This document shows positions 6,907 to 15,519 of a DNA stretch of 64,000 bases, piece by piece (within the stretch, counting starts at the first letter, position 1; each line of letters starts with the position of its first letter). The position numbers and the translations under genes were made by a program. The DNA comes from an uncultured Anaerolineales bacterium (GTDB taxonomy: Bacteria; Chloroflexota; Anaerolineae; Aggregatilineales; Aggregatilineaceae): the NCBI GenBank assembly GCA_937135955.1, contig CAKZOB010000055.1:43185-107184 (forward strand), in the 5' to 3' direction. The notes beneath the pieces are model-generated. The model made no database searches, was not told the origin of the DNA, and saw nothing but the letters and a program-made list of their open reading frames with translations.

Positions 6907-7893
6907 TCATAACCAACGGCGGCGGTGCATCCACGCCGCCATGATCGCCGGCAAAGACAGCATGATCAGCAGCGTCACCACAAAGGACGGTTTGTCAGTC
7001 CAGGCATCCAGCGGCGTCACCGGCTGGAAATAGTTCATGCCGAAGAACCCGGTCAGGAACGACAGCGGCATGAAGAAAGTCGTAATGATGGTGAGCGTCT
7101 TCATCACGTCGTTCATGCGGTTGTTGACCACCGACAGATGCGTATCCAGCACGCCGCCCACCATATCGCGCAGGCTCTCGGTGATGTCGTACAGGCGCAC
7201 CAGGTGATCGTACACGTCGCGGAAGAAGACGCGATCGTCATCGCGGATGACGGGGAAATCGCCCCGCGCCAGCTTGTTGAGCACTTCTCGTTGCGGAGCG
7301 ATCACGCGGCGCAGACGCAGCAGCCCACGCTTGAGTTGAAAAATCTGTTCAGGCACCGTTTTTCCCGCGTGATCGAACAACTCGTCTTCCAGGTGATCGA
7401 GCGCGCTGTCCAGTTGCTCGACTACAGGCATGTAGTCGGCCACCAGCTCGTCGGCCAACAGGTAGAGCAGATGATCCGGGCCGCGCCGGACGTGTCGTTC
7501 ATCGCGCTGACACAGCGCCCATACCCGCTCGACGGCGGCAATGGGTTCGCTATGATGCGTGATCACATAGCTGCGCCCCAGGAACACGTCTAGTTCCAGC
7601 GTGCGCACCCGCTGATCGGCTGCGTTATCGAACACGACGCCGTGCAGCACCAGGTACAGATAGCTGCCCCAGTCGTCCACCTTGGGATGATGCGATTCGG
7701 CCAGCGCATCGTCAACAGCCAGCGGGTGAAAGTTAAATTCGTCGCGCAGGATCGGCTCGCACATCGAGGCAGGTTCGCCACACAGATCAATCCATAGCAG
7801 ACCAGCGCTATCCTGCCGTGCTGTGGCGATAGCTTCTATAGACAGATCGGTCTGTAAGGCTCCCTTGGAAGGGCGGTACAAGGAGCGGATCAT
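6907..7893 (-). CDS. corA: CorA-family magnesium/divalent cation channel
   Basis: Inner-membrane Mg2+ uptake channel of the CorA family; 328 residues is usual. The long soluble N-terminal domain contains the family block HPLAVDDAL and extended charged helices. Two C-terminal membrane segments follow (about residues 262-282 and 295-318). The signature GMN motif is at residues 285-287 within GFFGMNYF, right after the first segment, and the protein ends in a basic tail (MHRRRWL). The upstream ATG has a GAGGTGAG-like ribosome-binding site. It is separated by ten bases from the nuclease gene downstream, so the two may share a transcript, although no functional link is evident. No M-box riboswitch was seen in the 136 bases upstream. 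Confidence 0.93.
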   Translation of the reverse strand: MIRSLYRPSKGALQTDLSIEAIATARQDSAGLLWIDLCGEPASMCEPILRDEFNFHPLAVDDALAESHHPKVDDWGSYLYLVLHGVVFDNAADQRVRTLELDVFLGRSYVITHHSEPIAAVERVWALCQRDERHVRRGPDHLLYLLADELVADYMPVVEQLDSALDHLEDELFDHAGKTVPEQIFQLKRGLLRLRRVIAPQREVLNKLARGDFPVIRDDDRVFFRDVYDHLVRLYDITESLRDMVGGVLDTHLSVVNNRMNDVMKTLTIITTFFMPLSFLTGFFGMNYFQPVTPLDAWTDKPSFVVTLLIMLSLPAIMAAWMHRRRWL

Positions 7894-8029
7894 CGTCTCA
7901 CCTCAAGCCTTTTTCACAACACCAGGGTTGCGTGTCCCGACGGCTCACAAAAACAAGAGCGTGAGAGATGCCCGTCCCCATCCGCGCTACTCCCACGCCT
8001 GCTTGTCAATCCCTGACGTCTTCGGACGC

Positions 8030-8887
8030 TCACACCAGCCCGGCCCGCGCTGCGCCTTCGCGCAAGAAGCGCAGTCCTTCGGCGGCCAGCACCGCTGGCG
8101 GCTGATTCGGCGGACGCCACAGGCAAGTCGCCGCGGCCAGGTCGGGGTTGATCGCCGCGAACGATTCCAGCACCAGCGGACCGCGGTAATGCGCGTCCTT
8201 CAGGCCGCGGAAGACCTCGTCCCAGATCACCGTGCCGGAACCGACCAACCCGCGATGGCTCTCGCTCATATGGATATAGCCCAGGGTCTCGGCGCAGGCC
8301 ACGATGGGCTTGTAGAAGCCCTCTTCCTCGATATTCATGTGATAGGTATCGGCGTGTAGCTCGATGTTGTCATAGCCTGCCGCGCGCACCGCCAACACCG
8401 CTGCCTGCCCATCCTCCAGGGCATTGTATAGGTAAGTCTCGTAGCGATTGCAGCACTCCAGCGCCAGGGTGATGCCGCGCTGCTTCGCTTCGTCGGCCAC
8501 TTCGATCAGCGTATCTACCACGACCTGCCGTTCCTCCGGCGTGGGAGCCTTGCCGGTGAGCGTGCCCAGCGAATAGGCAATACAGCCGCACAGATAGTCG
8601 CCCTCGATCTCGACCAGCCTGTCCATGGCGCTGACCAGGAACTCCTTGGCCTTCTGAGGAGCTACCGGCATATGGGCGTCTTTGGGCAATACCAACGAGG
8701 CCGTGGCGGCGATGCCGGCGTCTTTCAACGCGCGCCGGTGCGCGGCGGCGTCGAATTCGTGTGGCTTGAGCAAAGGTATCTCGATGAAGTCGAAACCGGC
8801 GCGGGCAGCGGCGTCAATGGCGTAGTTGCCTGTCTCGGTATTCCAGTCGCCAATCCATAAGAAAGCGTGTGCACCAAACCTGGGCAT
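8030..8887 (-). CDS. sugar phosphate isomerase/epimerase, D-tagatose 3-epimerase-like
   Basis: TIM-barrel protein of 285 residues related to D-tagatose/D-psicose 3-epimerases and their relatives. The metal-binding tetrad seems present: Glu in ALECCNRYETYLYN, Asp in LHADTYHMNIEEEG, His in YIHMSESHRG and Glu in LVLESFA. ETYL and NIEEEGF also match substrate-site blocks of the family. The ATG at 8885-8887 is chosen because AGGAGG lies seven bases upstream; an in-frame extension to 8992 has no such site. The gene stands alone with repeats upstream. The true sugar substrate cannot be told from sequence; ketose 3-epimerase is the best guess. Confidence 0.82.
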   Translation of the reverse strand: MPRFGAHAFLWIGDWNTETGNYAIDAAARAGFDFIEIPLLKPHEFDAAAHRRALKDAGIAATASLVLPKDAHMPVAPQKAKEFLVSAMDRLVEIEGDYLCGCIAYSLGTLTGKAPTPEERQVVVDTLIEVADEAKQRGITLALECCNRYETYLYNALEDGQAAVLAVRAAGYDNIELHADTYHMNIEEEGFYKPIVACAETLGYIHMSESHRGLVGSGTVIWDEVFRGLKDAHYRGPLVLESFAAINPDLAAATCLWRPPNQPPAVLAAEGLRFLREGAARAGLV

Positions 8888-8978
8888 AGCAAATCCTCCT
8901 TTGAAAAGTCTTCGGCGCTCAATCACGCCCATAGTGTGCGCCAGCATGCGCCCGCGCGCAAGAACTTGTTTAGAGCAG

Positions 8979-9306
8979 GGGGATTGCATCAAACCGCTTG
9001 CTGCTTTACCTCACCCCCAGCCTCGCCCCAGCGCCGAGTGGGGGTGAGGTCAGCGCCTGTGGGCGAGCACGTGTGAACTGTGACAGGCCGTATGCTGGGC
9101 TGTGGTTTACCTCACCCCCAGCCTCGCTACGCTCGGCGAGGCGCGTCAGCGCCGAGCGAGGGTGAGGTAAGAGGCCCCGCACCAAGCACATCGCTGAGAA
9201 CCTTCCCTCGCATCCCTGCAGGCGAAGGGGAGCGCCTGGGCGAGAGACCTGGGGGTGAGGGGCAGCAGACTGTAGCAAATTGCCCGTCACATTTTGCACG
9301 CACCCC
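8979..9306. repeat. mosaic intergenic repeat array (families A, B and D)
   Basis: Composite of copies also seen elsewhere: GGATTGCATCAAACCGCTTG plus a short family A palindrome (8979-9052), a second longer family A copy (9110-9172), a partial family B copy (9186-9265) and a family D motif, ACATTTTGCACGCACCCC (9288-9306), also found at 13101 and, inverted, near 23551. Nothing in this 300-base stretch looks coding. Confidence 0.8.
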
Positions 9307-9370
9307 TGCCGGACATCCGAGAGGACTGAGCATTGTGCCCTCCCCTTCAAGCATTTCTTCCTCCGTGTGA

Positions 9371-9407
9371 GAATCTAATGCCTTATCTGTCAGATAAGTA
9401 AAGATTC
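9371..9407. promoter_or_regulatory. nested AT-rich inverted repeat upstream of the repeat-solenoid gene (possible operator)
   Basis: CTTATCTG-T-CAGATAAG (9382-9398) is a perfect 8-bp dyad, flanked by an outer GAATCT (9371-9376) and AGATTC (9402-9407). It is AT-rich in a GC-rich region and lies about 100 bases before the start at 9501. Function unknown; an operator or RNA hairpin is possible. Confidence 0.4.
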
Positions 9408-9500
9408 AGCCGCGAACAGGACTCCGGTCACGCTGCGCGAAAGGCCCAGCGGCAGTTATACTTGATTGGGGCGGAACTTATACTTGTCGAGGCCGGAGTC

Positions 9501-12167
9501 ATGGCACAGGCTGCACTCTTCACCACTCAGCAAATCGCCAACGCGGCTGAAGTGTTCGTGGAAGCACTGAGCGCGCTCTTCCCCGCCGACACTTTCGACG
9601 CGCTGTTTCATCGCAGCACGCTGCGCCGCGCTTACTGGTCGGCATTGCAGGCCGCCCTGGAAGACTACGCGGGACCTGACCGCGCGCCCCTGACGCGGGC
9701 GTTGATGCACGGGCACGCCCTGGCTGCCCCCGCCGTGGTCAACGAGCTGCTGAAGCTGTTCATTCCTGGTCAGACGCCCGACTATCAGGCTGTCGGCGCG
9801 CACTGGGGACGGCTGCTGAGTCTGCCGTCCACCGAACACGGCGCGCTGGCAGCCGAAGCGCAGGTCTTTTTCCATACCCTGGCTGCCGAATTGCGGCAGT
9901 CGTCGCCGCTGCGTCTGGCGCTAAACCAACTGGCGCACATGCAGCCTCCCCTGCCTGCCGATAGTCAGGACACGCTACTCAGCACCGCCGAGCAAGACCT
10001 GGCCCGTCTGCTCGACGTGGCGCTGATCGGCGGGCCGGAGATGGCCGGTTTGCAGGTGCGCCATCTGTTGGCCCTGGCCGGACAGCAGGCAGGGCGCGGC
10101 GACGATACGCTGACTATTACCCTGACGTCGCTGGCCCGCCTGGCCGAACTGCTACCGGCTGAAGCGCTGGCGTCGCTGTGGGCTGCGGTAGATGCCCTCG
10201 ACGATCCGGCTACCCGCGCCCGTAGCCTGGCTTATCTGGCCCCACACCTGGAGCGTGTCGGCCTGATCCCCGATGCGCTAACCCTGGTCGAAACAACGCT
10301 TACGACGCCGTCGGCTCATCTGTCCGCCGTAGAGCGTGCTGACGTGCTGCTGGGGCTGGCTCCGCACCTGAACGCCAGCGGCCCAGAGCCTTCGCTGCCG
10401 ACCCTGCAACAGCGCGCTTTGGAAGCGGCGCAGGCCATCGGCGATCCCGCATCGCGCGTGCGGGTGCTGGGCACGCTGGCCGAGCACCTGTCCCCTGAAT
10501 TGCAACCGGTCGCGCTGACGCTGGCTTTTGAGGCGGCCCAGTACATCTCCAGCGATATGGCTCGCGCCACGGCGCTGGCCGAATTGCCGCCGCACCTGCC
10601 CGCCGAGTTTCACGGATCGCTGCTGACCATTGCCCGCGACCTGGCCGATCCGGAGGCGCGCGCGTTGTTGTTGGGGCAGATGCTCCCGCACCTGCCCGCC
10701 GCGTTGCAGGGCGGAGCGCTGGCCGAAGCATTCGAGGCCGTCTCCGCCATCGCCAGCGACGACGCGCGAGCTGCGGCGTTGATCGCGCTGACTCCTGGCA
10801 TTGAGGCCGGGGGCTTATTGCAGCGCCTGCCCGATCAGTTGCAGCAGGCCATGCAGGTGCTCTTTTCGATCAGCGACGACACCAACCGGGCGCGCGCTTT
10901 CGCCGCGCTCGCCCCGGCCCTGTCACCGGAACTGCTCGGCGAGGCGTTGCAGGTGCTCAAAAATATTCCCGATCCGCGCGAGCGGGCCTACACTCTGCGG
11001 CAACTGGCCCCTCACCTCCCTGCCGAATTGCAGGTTGCGGCGTTCGGGATGGTACGCGAACTGTCTGCGCCGGACGCGCGCGCCCGCACACTGAGCGCCA
11101 TCGCCCCCTTCCTGACCGCGCCAGTCGCCCGCACGACCGCCTACCACGAGGCCCTGGACGCGGCGCTTACCATCCCGGCGGACGAGATGCGGGTGGGGAC
11201 GCTGGTAGAGTTGATCCCGCACCTGCCCCCTGCCCTGGCCGAACGGGCCGCACAGGCAGCGTTGGCAGCCACCTGTGCCATGTCCCGCGACGGCGCGCGC
11301 ACGCAGGCGCTGGTCTGCCTGGCCCCGCACCTGCGCCCGGAACAACTCGAAGAGGTGCTCGATTGCGCGCTGGCCGTTCGCGATCCTCTGGAACGAGTGC
11401 CCGCGCTCAGCGCGCTGTTGCCGTTCCTGCCGGATTCCCTGGCGCGACGCGCCGGACGGGAAGCGCTCGAACTCGCCGCTGGTCTGCGCGCCCCGCATCA
11501 GCGGGCCAACGCTCTGGCGGCGGTCGCGCCGGTGTTGCCGCCCGCGCTGGTGGAGTCGGCCATCGGGTTGGCCCGCCGCATCGAGGCCCCCTTCGACCGG
11601 ATGCATGTGCTGGTGGCCTTGTTGCCGCGCGACCCCGAAGCGCTACGTGACGAGGCATTGCGCACTGCTCGCGCCGTCCCCAACCGGATGCAGCGCGTGG
11701 CTGCCCTGCTGGAAGTGGTGCCCCATCTCGAACCGACGGCGCGCCCTCCTGTGCTCGACGAAACGCTGGAAACAGCGCTGGGCATTGATGACGATTACGA
11801 CCGGGCCAGCGCCCTGGCCCAGCTTGCGCCACATCTTGGCCGACACAGCGTTCGCAACCGCTGTCAGGAGACGCTGAGCCTGGCGCTCGACGCGTGCCTG
11901 GAGATCGAGTCCATTGTGCAGAGCGCCGATCGCCTGGCGACGCTGGCCACGCTCGTTGCCAGCCTGCTGACTCCGGCACAGGCCTATCCCCTCTGGCGAC
12001 GGGCAGTGCTGGCCTTGCGCGGTCTGCCCGAAGCCGAAGTGCTGGCGGCGCTGGCGGCGCTGGCCCCGCTGATCGCGCATCTGGGCGCGACCGCTGCGCT
12101 GGACGAACTGGTCGAGGCGCTGGAGGTGTCCGTATCGGGAGGCTATGCCCTCAGTGGGATGCTGTAG
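9501..12167 (+). CDS. large cytoplasmic protein of about 15 tandem helical (HEAT-like) repeats, function unknown
   Basis: The 888-residue protein has no signal peptide, membrane segment or catalytic motif that I can recognise. Residues 1-150 form a distinct helical N-terminal region. From about residue 210 to the end there are roughly fifteen 32-37-residue repeats with the pattern A-I-x-D-P-xx-R-A-x-A-L-xx-L-A-P-H-L-P-xx-L, for example DPRERAYTLRQLAPHLPAEL. This implies a two-helix superhelical solenoid, most likely a protein-interaction scaffold. The start is chosen at ATG 9501; a TTG at 9462 would add 13 residues. The solitary gene has palindromic repeats and a nested dyad upstream. Similar repeats occur in large signalling or conflict-system proteins of filamentous bacteria, but that link is only an impression. 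Confidence 0.65.
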   Translation: MAQAALFTTQQIANAAEVFVEALSALFPADTFDALFHRSTLRRAYWSALQAALEDYAGPDRAPLTRALMHGHALAAPAVVNELLKLFIPGQTPDYQAVGAHWGRLLSLPSTEHGALAAEAQVFFHTLAAELRQSSPLRLALNQLAHMQPPLPADSQDTLLSTAEQDLARLLDVALIGGPEMAGLQVRHLLALAGQQAGRGDDTLTITLTSLARLAELLPAEALASLWAAVDALDDPATRARSLAYLAPHLERVGLIPDALTLVETTLTTPSAHLSAVERADVLLGLAPHLNASGPEPSLPTLQQRALEAAQAIGDPASRVRVLGTLAEHLSPELQPVALTLAFEAAQYISSDMARATALAELPPHLPAEFHGSLLTIARDLADPEARALLLGQMLPHLPAALQGGALAEAFEAVSAIASDDARAAALIALTPGIEAGGLLQRLPDQLQQAMQVLFSISDDTNRARAFAALAPALSPELLGEALQVLKNIPDPRERAYTLRQLAPHLPAELQVAAFGMVRELSAPDARARTLSAIAPFLTAPVARTTAYHEALDAALTIPADEMRVGTLVELIPHLPPALAERAAQAALAATCAMSRDGARTQALVCLAPHLRPEQLEEVLDCALAVRDPLERVPALSALLPFLPDSLARRAGREALELAAGLRAPHQRANALAAVAPVLPPALVESAIGLARRIEAPFDRMHVLVALLPRDPEALRDEALRTARAVPNRMQRVAALLEVVPHLEPTARPPVLDETLETALGIDDDYDRASALAQLAPHLGRHSVRNRCQETLSLALDACLEIESIVQSADRLATLATLVASLLTPAQAYPLWRRAVLALRGLPEAEVLAALAALAPLIAHLGATAALDELVEALEVSVSGGYALSGML

Positions 12168-12178
12168 AGGGCGACCGA

Positions 12179-12754
12179 TCAGGTGAGCAGATAGACCCAG
12201 AACAGGGCCACTTCGCCGCGAGCCATGTCGTCATTGGTGTAGAGCGTTTCGCGCAGACCGTCCAGGCGACAGCCCATCGCCGCGTAGAACTTGCACGCGG
12301 GGACGTTGTTTGTCTGCGTTTCCAACACGAGCGCCCGGTACCCCATGCGACGTGCCCAGGCGACCGCCCGCTCGAAAAGCGCGCGCCCTAACCCGCGTCG
12401 CCGTACCGTCTGATCGAGCATCAGGTTCCACACCCAGGCGGTGCTGTTCCATTCTTCTGGCGTCACATCCAGCACACCGACGATCCGCCCCTGCCATTCC
12501 ACGACCAGGTGCAGACCGTCGCCGCGCAAGAGGCGCTGGCGGATACGCGCGCGCTCGTTGGTGTCGAAGTCGTAGCCGCTGCCCTTGTCGAAAGGGACGG
12601 GCAGACGGCGTTCGACCAGCCGCCACCCCCCTTCGATGCCGCTCCCCAGCCGTTCGACTTGCAGGACGGTGTCGCTGACAAAGCCAGGACGAATGCCCGC
12701 CAGCGCCGGGATGTCGTCTTCGGTCATGGGACGGATGATCGCTTCGTCGTGCAT
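12179..12754 (-). CDS. GNAT-family N-acetyltransferase
   Basis: A 191-residue acetyl-CoA-dependent N-acyltransferase of the GNAT fold. IIRPMTEDDIPAL is a typical beta1/alpha1 opening. The acetyl-CoA pyrophosphate-binding loop is RRRGLGRALFERAVAWARRMG, preceded by the core strand VWNLMLDQTV. The C-terminal block TNNVPACKFYAAMGCRLDGL is the usual beta6-alpha4 region. The ATG at 12752-12754 is taken because the domain begins just after it; an upstream start at 12829 would add 25 residues outside the fold. It converges with the solenoid gene with an 11-base gap. The acceptor substrate is not predictable; small molecules and protein N-termini are both possible. Confidence 0.85.
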   Translation of the reverse strand: MHDEAIIRPMTEDDIPALAGIRPGFVSDTVLQVERLGSGIEGGWRLVERRLPVPFDKGSGYDFDTNERARIRQRLLRGDGLHLVVEWQGRIVGVLDVTPEEWNSTAWVWNLMLDQTVRRRGLGRALFERAVAWARRMGYRALVLETQTNNVPACKFYAAMGCRLDGLRETLYTNDDMARGEVALFWVYLLT

Positions 12755-12885
12755 GGACAGTGTGCCCCCAATCCCCGCGGTGAATGCTGCGCGAATTGTA
12801 CGGCGGGCGCGCGAATTTTCAAGGGGCACGAGTGTGGTATGCTAAAGGAGGGGATGCGCGCAAAGGCTGTCTGAGACTTCGCCCC

Positions 12886-13115
12886 ACTTGATCCCCCAGC
12901 CCCTTCGCCCACGCTGCGGGAGAAGAGGAGCGCTCGTGCGAGAGACGGTAAGTCCCCTCGCCCCGCGACGCAGTCGCGAGGGAAAGGGGATAGAGGGGTG
13001 AGGGGCAGCAGACTGTCACAAACGGGCCTGGCCCAAGGGGCGAGGGATTGAGGGGGGTTAAACGGTCTCTGAGTCAACCAAAGCGCAGCAAACTGCCTGA
13101 CATATTTTGCACGCA
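12886..13115. repeat. mosaic intergenic repeat (family B and family D)
   Basis: 12891-13012 is a full family B copy (TTCGCCCACGCTGCGGGAGAA-type hairpin, AGCGCTCGTGCGAGAGAC, CGCGACGCAGTCGCGAGG). 13083-13115 carries the family D motif with TATTTTGCACGCACCCC. The stretch 12755-13199 otherwise holds no credible gene. Confidence 0.8.
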
Positions 13116-13199
13116 CCCCAAGAAGGCCAAGACCGGGCAGGAGAAATTCCCATTGGCAGGCTCGCCCTTGCCCGCCATCTTCCTGAAAGCGAGAACGCC

Positions 13200-14189
13200 A
13201 TGCAGGGTGTAAAGGACAGACTCCGCAGCAGTACCTGGGGCGCAAGGCTGAACTTCGCCGCCGTGTTGCTCGTATGTTCGGAGTGGATCGTCTGGCAGAA
13301 GCCCACCGCCTATCATCCGCTGGAGTGGCTGGGCATCGCCGCGGTCTATGTGGCGCTGGCAGCGCTCGCGCTCGATCTGCTCGTCCGCCTGAACGTGTAT
13401 GAAGCACCGCGCCTGCTGGTGCTGGCGGGCCTTTATGGGCTGGTGAATGCCACCCTGATCGCGCACATCACCGCCCGCGACCTGCCAGTCAGTCTGCTGG
13501 GGCGTCCGCTGGCAGCGCAACCGCTGGCCTTCCTGCTGGCGCTGGCGATCTTTCAGGTGCTGAGCAGCGGTCGCCCAACCGGCCCGCTAGATTTTGTCGG
13601 AGCGCTGGGGAGCGGGGTGCTGTGGGGAATCTGGGTACGCTGGTTTCCGACGGTCTCCGACGACCCTGTGCCCGCTGCCTCCAGCGACCAGGCCATCATT
13701 GCGCTGGCGTTGCTGCTATTGGCTTGTGCCGCCCTGCGCTTCCTGCTGCCTGGTGACAACCTTCGCCAGGAGCGCGATTGGTCCCTCAGCCGGCGAGAAA
13801 GCGCGCTGATGGGGGCCGTGCTGGTTGCGGCTCTGGGGGGCGGCCTGGGACAGGAGGCCATCACAGGAGCGGACCTGGCCATCCTGATAGGGCTGGGTGG
13901 CTTTCTGACGACTATTCTGTGGCTGAGCGCGCTCCCTGGCAGGCGACCGTCGGTGCTGCGTCATATGCTGCCACTGCGCCGCCCTAACATGGCAGGCTGG
14001 CTACTGGTTGTCGTCGCCTTTCTGATCGGCGGCTGGATCGGCCATCATCTGCCCGGTGAGGGGACGAATAGCCCGCAAAGCGACGCCCTGTTCGGCGCGC
14101 TGACCATCTTTGGGTTGGTGTGGCCGCCAGCAGTCGCCAGCCTGATCGGCGTCCGCGTGCTGGCCCGCCTGACCCGCGAAGGGTGGTGA
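13200..14189 (+). CDS. polytopic membrane protein of unknown function
   Basis: A 329-residue protein with about nine or ten hydrophobic segments (for example FAAVLLVCSEWIVW, LGIAAVYVALAALALDLLV, PLAFLLALAIFQVL, IIALALLLLACAALRFLL, GWLLVVVAFLIGGWIG). There is little soluble sequence between them apart from a charged loop (QERDWSLSRRES). No family signature or catalytic motif is recognised. The ATG at 13200 is chosen because the first hydrophobic segment follows after 18 residues; an in-frame extension to 13107 would read into the repeat-flanking sequence. It converges with the ABC-2 permease operon downstream. Function cannot be assigned. Confidence 0.6.
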   Translation: MQGVKDRLRSSTWGARLNFAAVLLVCSEWIVWQKPTAYHPLEWLGIAAVYVALAALALDLLVRLNVYEAPRLLVLAGLYGLVNATLIAHITARDLPVSLLGRPLAAQPLAFLLALAIFQVLSSGRPTGPLDFVGALGSGVLWGIWVRWFPTVSDDPVPAASSDQAIIALALLLLACAALRFLLPGDNLRQERDWSLSRRESALMGAVLVAALGGGLGQEAITGADLAILIGLGGFLTTILWLSALPGRRPSVLRHMLPLRRPNMAGWLLVVVAFLIGGWIGHHLPGEGTNSPQSDALFGALTIFGLVWPPAVASLIGVRVLARLTREGW

Positions 14190-14191
14190 GA

Positions 14192-14242
14192 ACCCCGCCG
14201 CGCTCGTGACATTCCAGCGGTCTGGCGAGCGTGGTGCGGGGT
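14192..14242. terminator. bidirectional hairpin between convergent genes
   Basis: ACCCCGC plus CGCTCG (14192-14206) pair with CGAGCG plus GCGGGGT (14226-14242), a 13-bp interrupted stem. It sits between the stops of the membrane protein and the ABC-2 permease. There is no strong T tract. Confidence 0.5.
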
Positions 14243-14244
14243 AT

Positions 14245-15501
14245 CTACTCATAGCGGAAGCGCCACACCCCGAAGGCGAAGAACAGCGCCGCCAGGCCCA
14301 GTAATACGCCCAGCATCGGCGCGATGTCGGCGACCGTCCCGCCGTAATACATCAGCTTGCCGAAGGCGTCCATCCCCCAGGCTACCGGCGTCAGGTGACC
14401 GATCAGCTTCATGAAGTCCGGCACGATCTCCAGCGGCCACCAGGCACCCCCCAGCGGCGAGAGGGTCAGGCCGAAGAGCAAACTCAGGTTGTTCGCCTGG
14501 GCCGAGGTACGCGCCACCGTAGCGAGCGCCACGCCGAGGGCGGTCGCTGTCAGCGTGTAGGCGAGCACGATCAGGGCAATGCCTGGCACGTTGTCGCCCC
14601 ATTCCACGCCCATGGTGGTTCCGGCCAGCACCAGCGCGGCGAAGATCGCCAGCCCATAGAGATAGCGCCCGATGATCTTGCCCGCCAGCGTCTGCCAGCG
14701 CGGCACGGGTAGCACAAACAGACGTTGCAACGTGCCCACTTCGCGCTCGTAGACCAGCACCGTCGAGTTGTTGAGCATCATGATCAGCACGAACATGATC
14801 GCCATGCCCGGCCCGCTCTGATTGAAGCCGGTGCGGGAGGCCCGCGTCGCGGTGCCCTGGCTCTCCACGCGGATCGGGCGAGTGTCCCAGGCCGTCTCCA
14901 CGGTCTGGCGCACCTGGTCGAACGCGGCAGCCCGGTCCCATGCCGACGCGCCCCGCCGCTGGAAGGCTTCCTCGGCCACCTTCACCGTCAGGTTGGCGAT
15001 GGCGACCGCTCCGCCCAACCGCGAGAGCGCCGCGTCAATCTTCTGTTCGGCCAGCAGCGGCGCGTTGAGGTCGGCGCTGCTCTTGTAGATCACCGTGACA
15101 GTGTCACCGGCGCGCAGGCCCGCCCCGAAACCGGCGGGGATGAGGATTGTCCCGAAGCTGTCGGCTTCCTTCAGGCGTTCGTCGGCCACCTGATGGCGAC
15201 GGTCGGGCGCGGCGCTGATCGCGCAGCCGGGCGCGGCGTCGTCTGCCCCCACCAGGCACAGGCGGAAGGCGCGATCGGCCTCCATCTCGGCACGCAGCGC
15301 CTCTACCAGCGCCGCCGACAGCGCGCTGCCGTCTTCGTCAATCACGTCAACCGTGATCGCATCCCCGTCGTCGGAGCCGCCCATGGCAATGCCCAGCAGA
15401 AGCATCATCGCCGCGGGCATGAGCAGGCCGAAAAGGAACGTCTCGCGCTCCCGCAGCGAGCGCAGCAGATCGTAGCGGGCAATGGTGATGATGGCACGCA
15501 T
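14245..15501 (-). CDS. ABC-2 type exporter permease (second permease of operon)
   Basis: A 418-residue membrane subunit of an ABC-2 type exporter. The topology is typical of the YhgE/NatB/DrrB-like long permeases: one N-terminal membrane segment (FLFGLLMPAAMMLLLGIAMG), a large extracytoplasmic domain to about residue 225, then five C-terminal segments ending in LFFAFGVWRFRYE. The conserved coupling-helix block VGTLQRLFVLPVPRWQTLAGK is present. It starts 19 bases after the preceding permease gene on the minus strand and shares its architecture, so the two likely form a heterodimer with the upstream ATPase. Substrate unknown; lipids, drugs or peptides are all possible. Confidence 0.85.
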   Translation of the reverse strand: MRAIITIARYDLLRSLRERETFLFGLLMPAAMMLLLGIAMGGSDDGDAITVDVIDEDGSALSAALVEALRAEMEADRAFRLCLVGADDAAPGCAISAAPDRRHQVADERLKEADSFGTILIPAGFGAGLRAGDTVTVIYKSSADLNAPLLAEQKIDAALSRLGGAVAIANLTVKVAEEAFQRRGASAWDRAAAFDQVRQTVETAWDTRPIRVESQGTATRASRTGFNQSGPGMAIMFVLIMMLNNSTVLVYEREVGTLQRLFVLPVPRWQTLAGKIIGRYLYGLAIFAALVLAGTTMGVEWGDNVPGIALIVLAYTLTATALGVALATVARTSAQANNLSLLFGLTLSPLGGAWWPLEIVPDFMKLIGHLTPVAWGMDAFGKLMYYGGTVADIAPMLGVLLGLAALFFAFGVWRFRYE

Positions 15502-15519
15502 GAGTTCTCTCCTCCCCGC

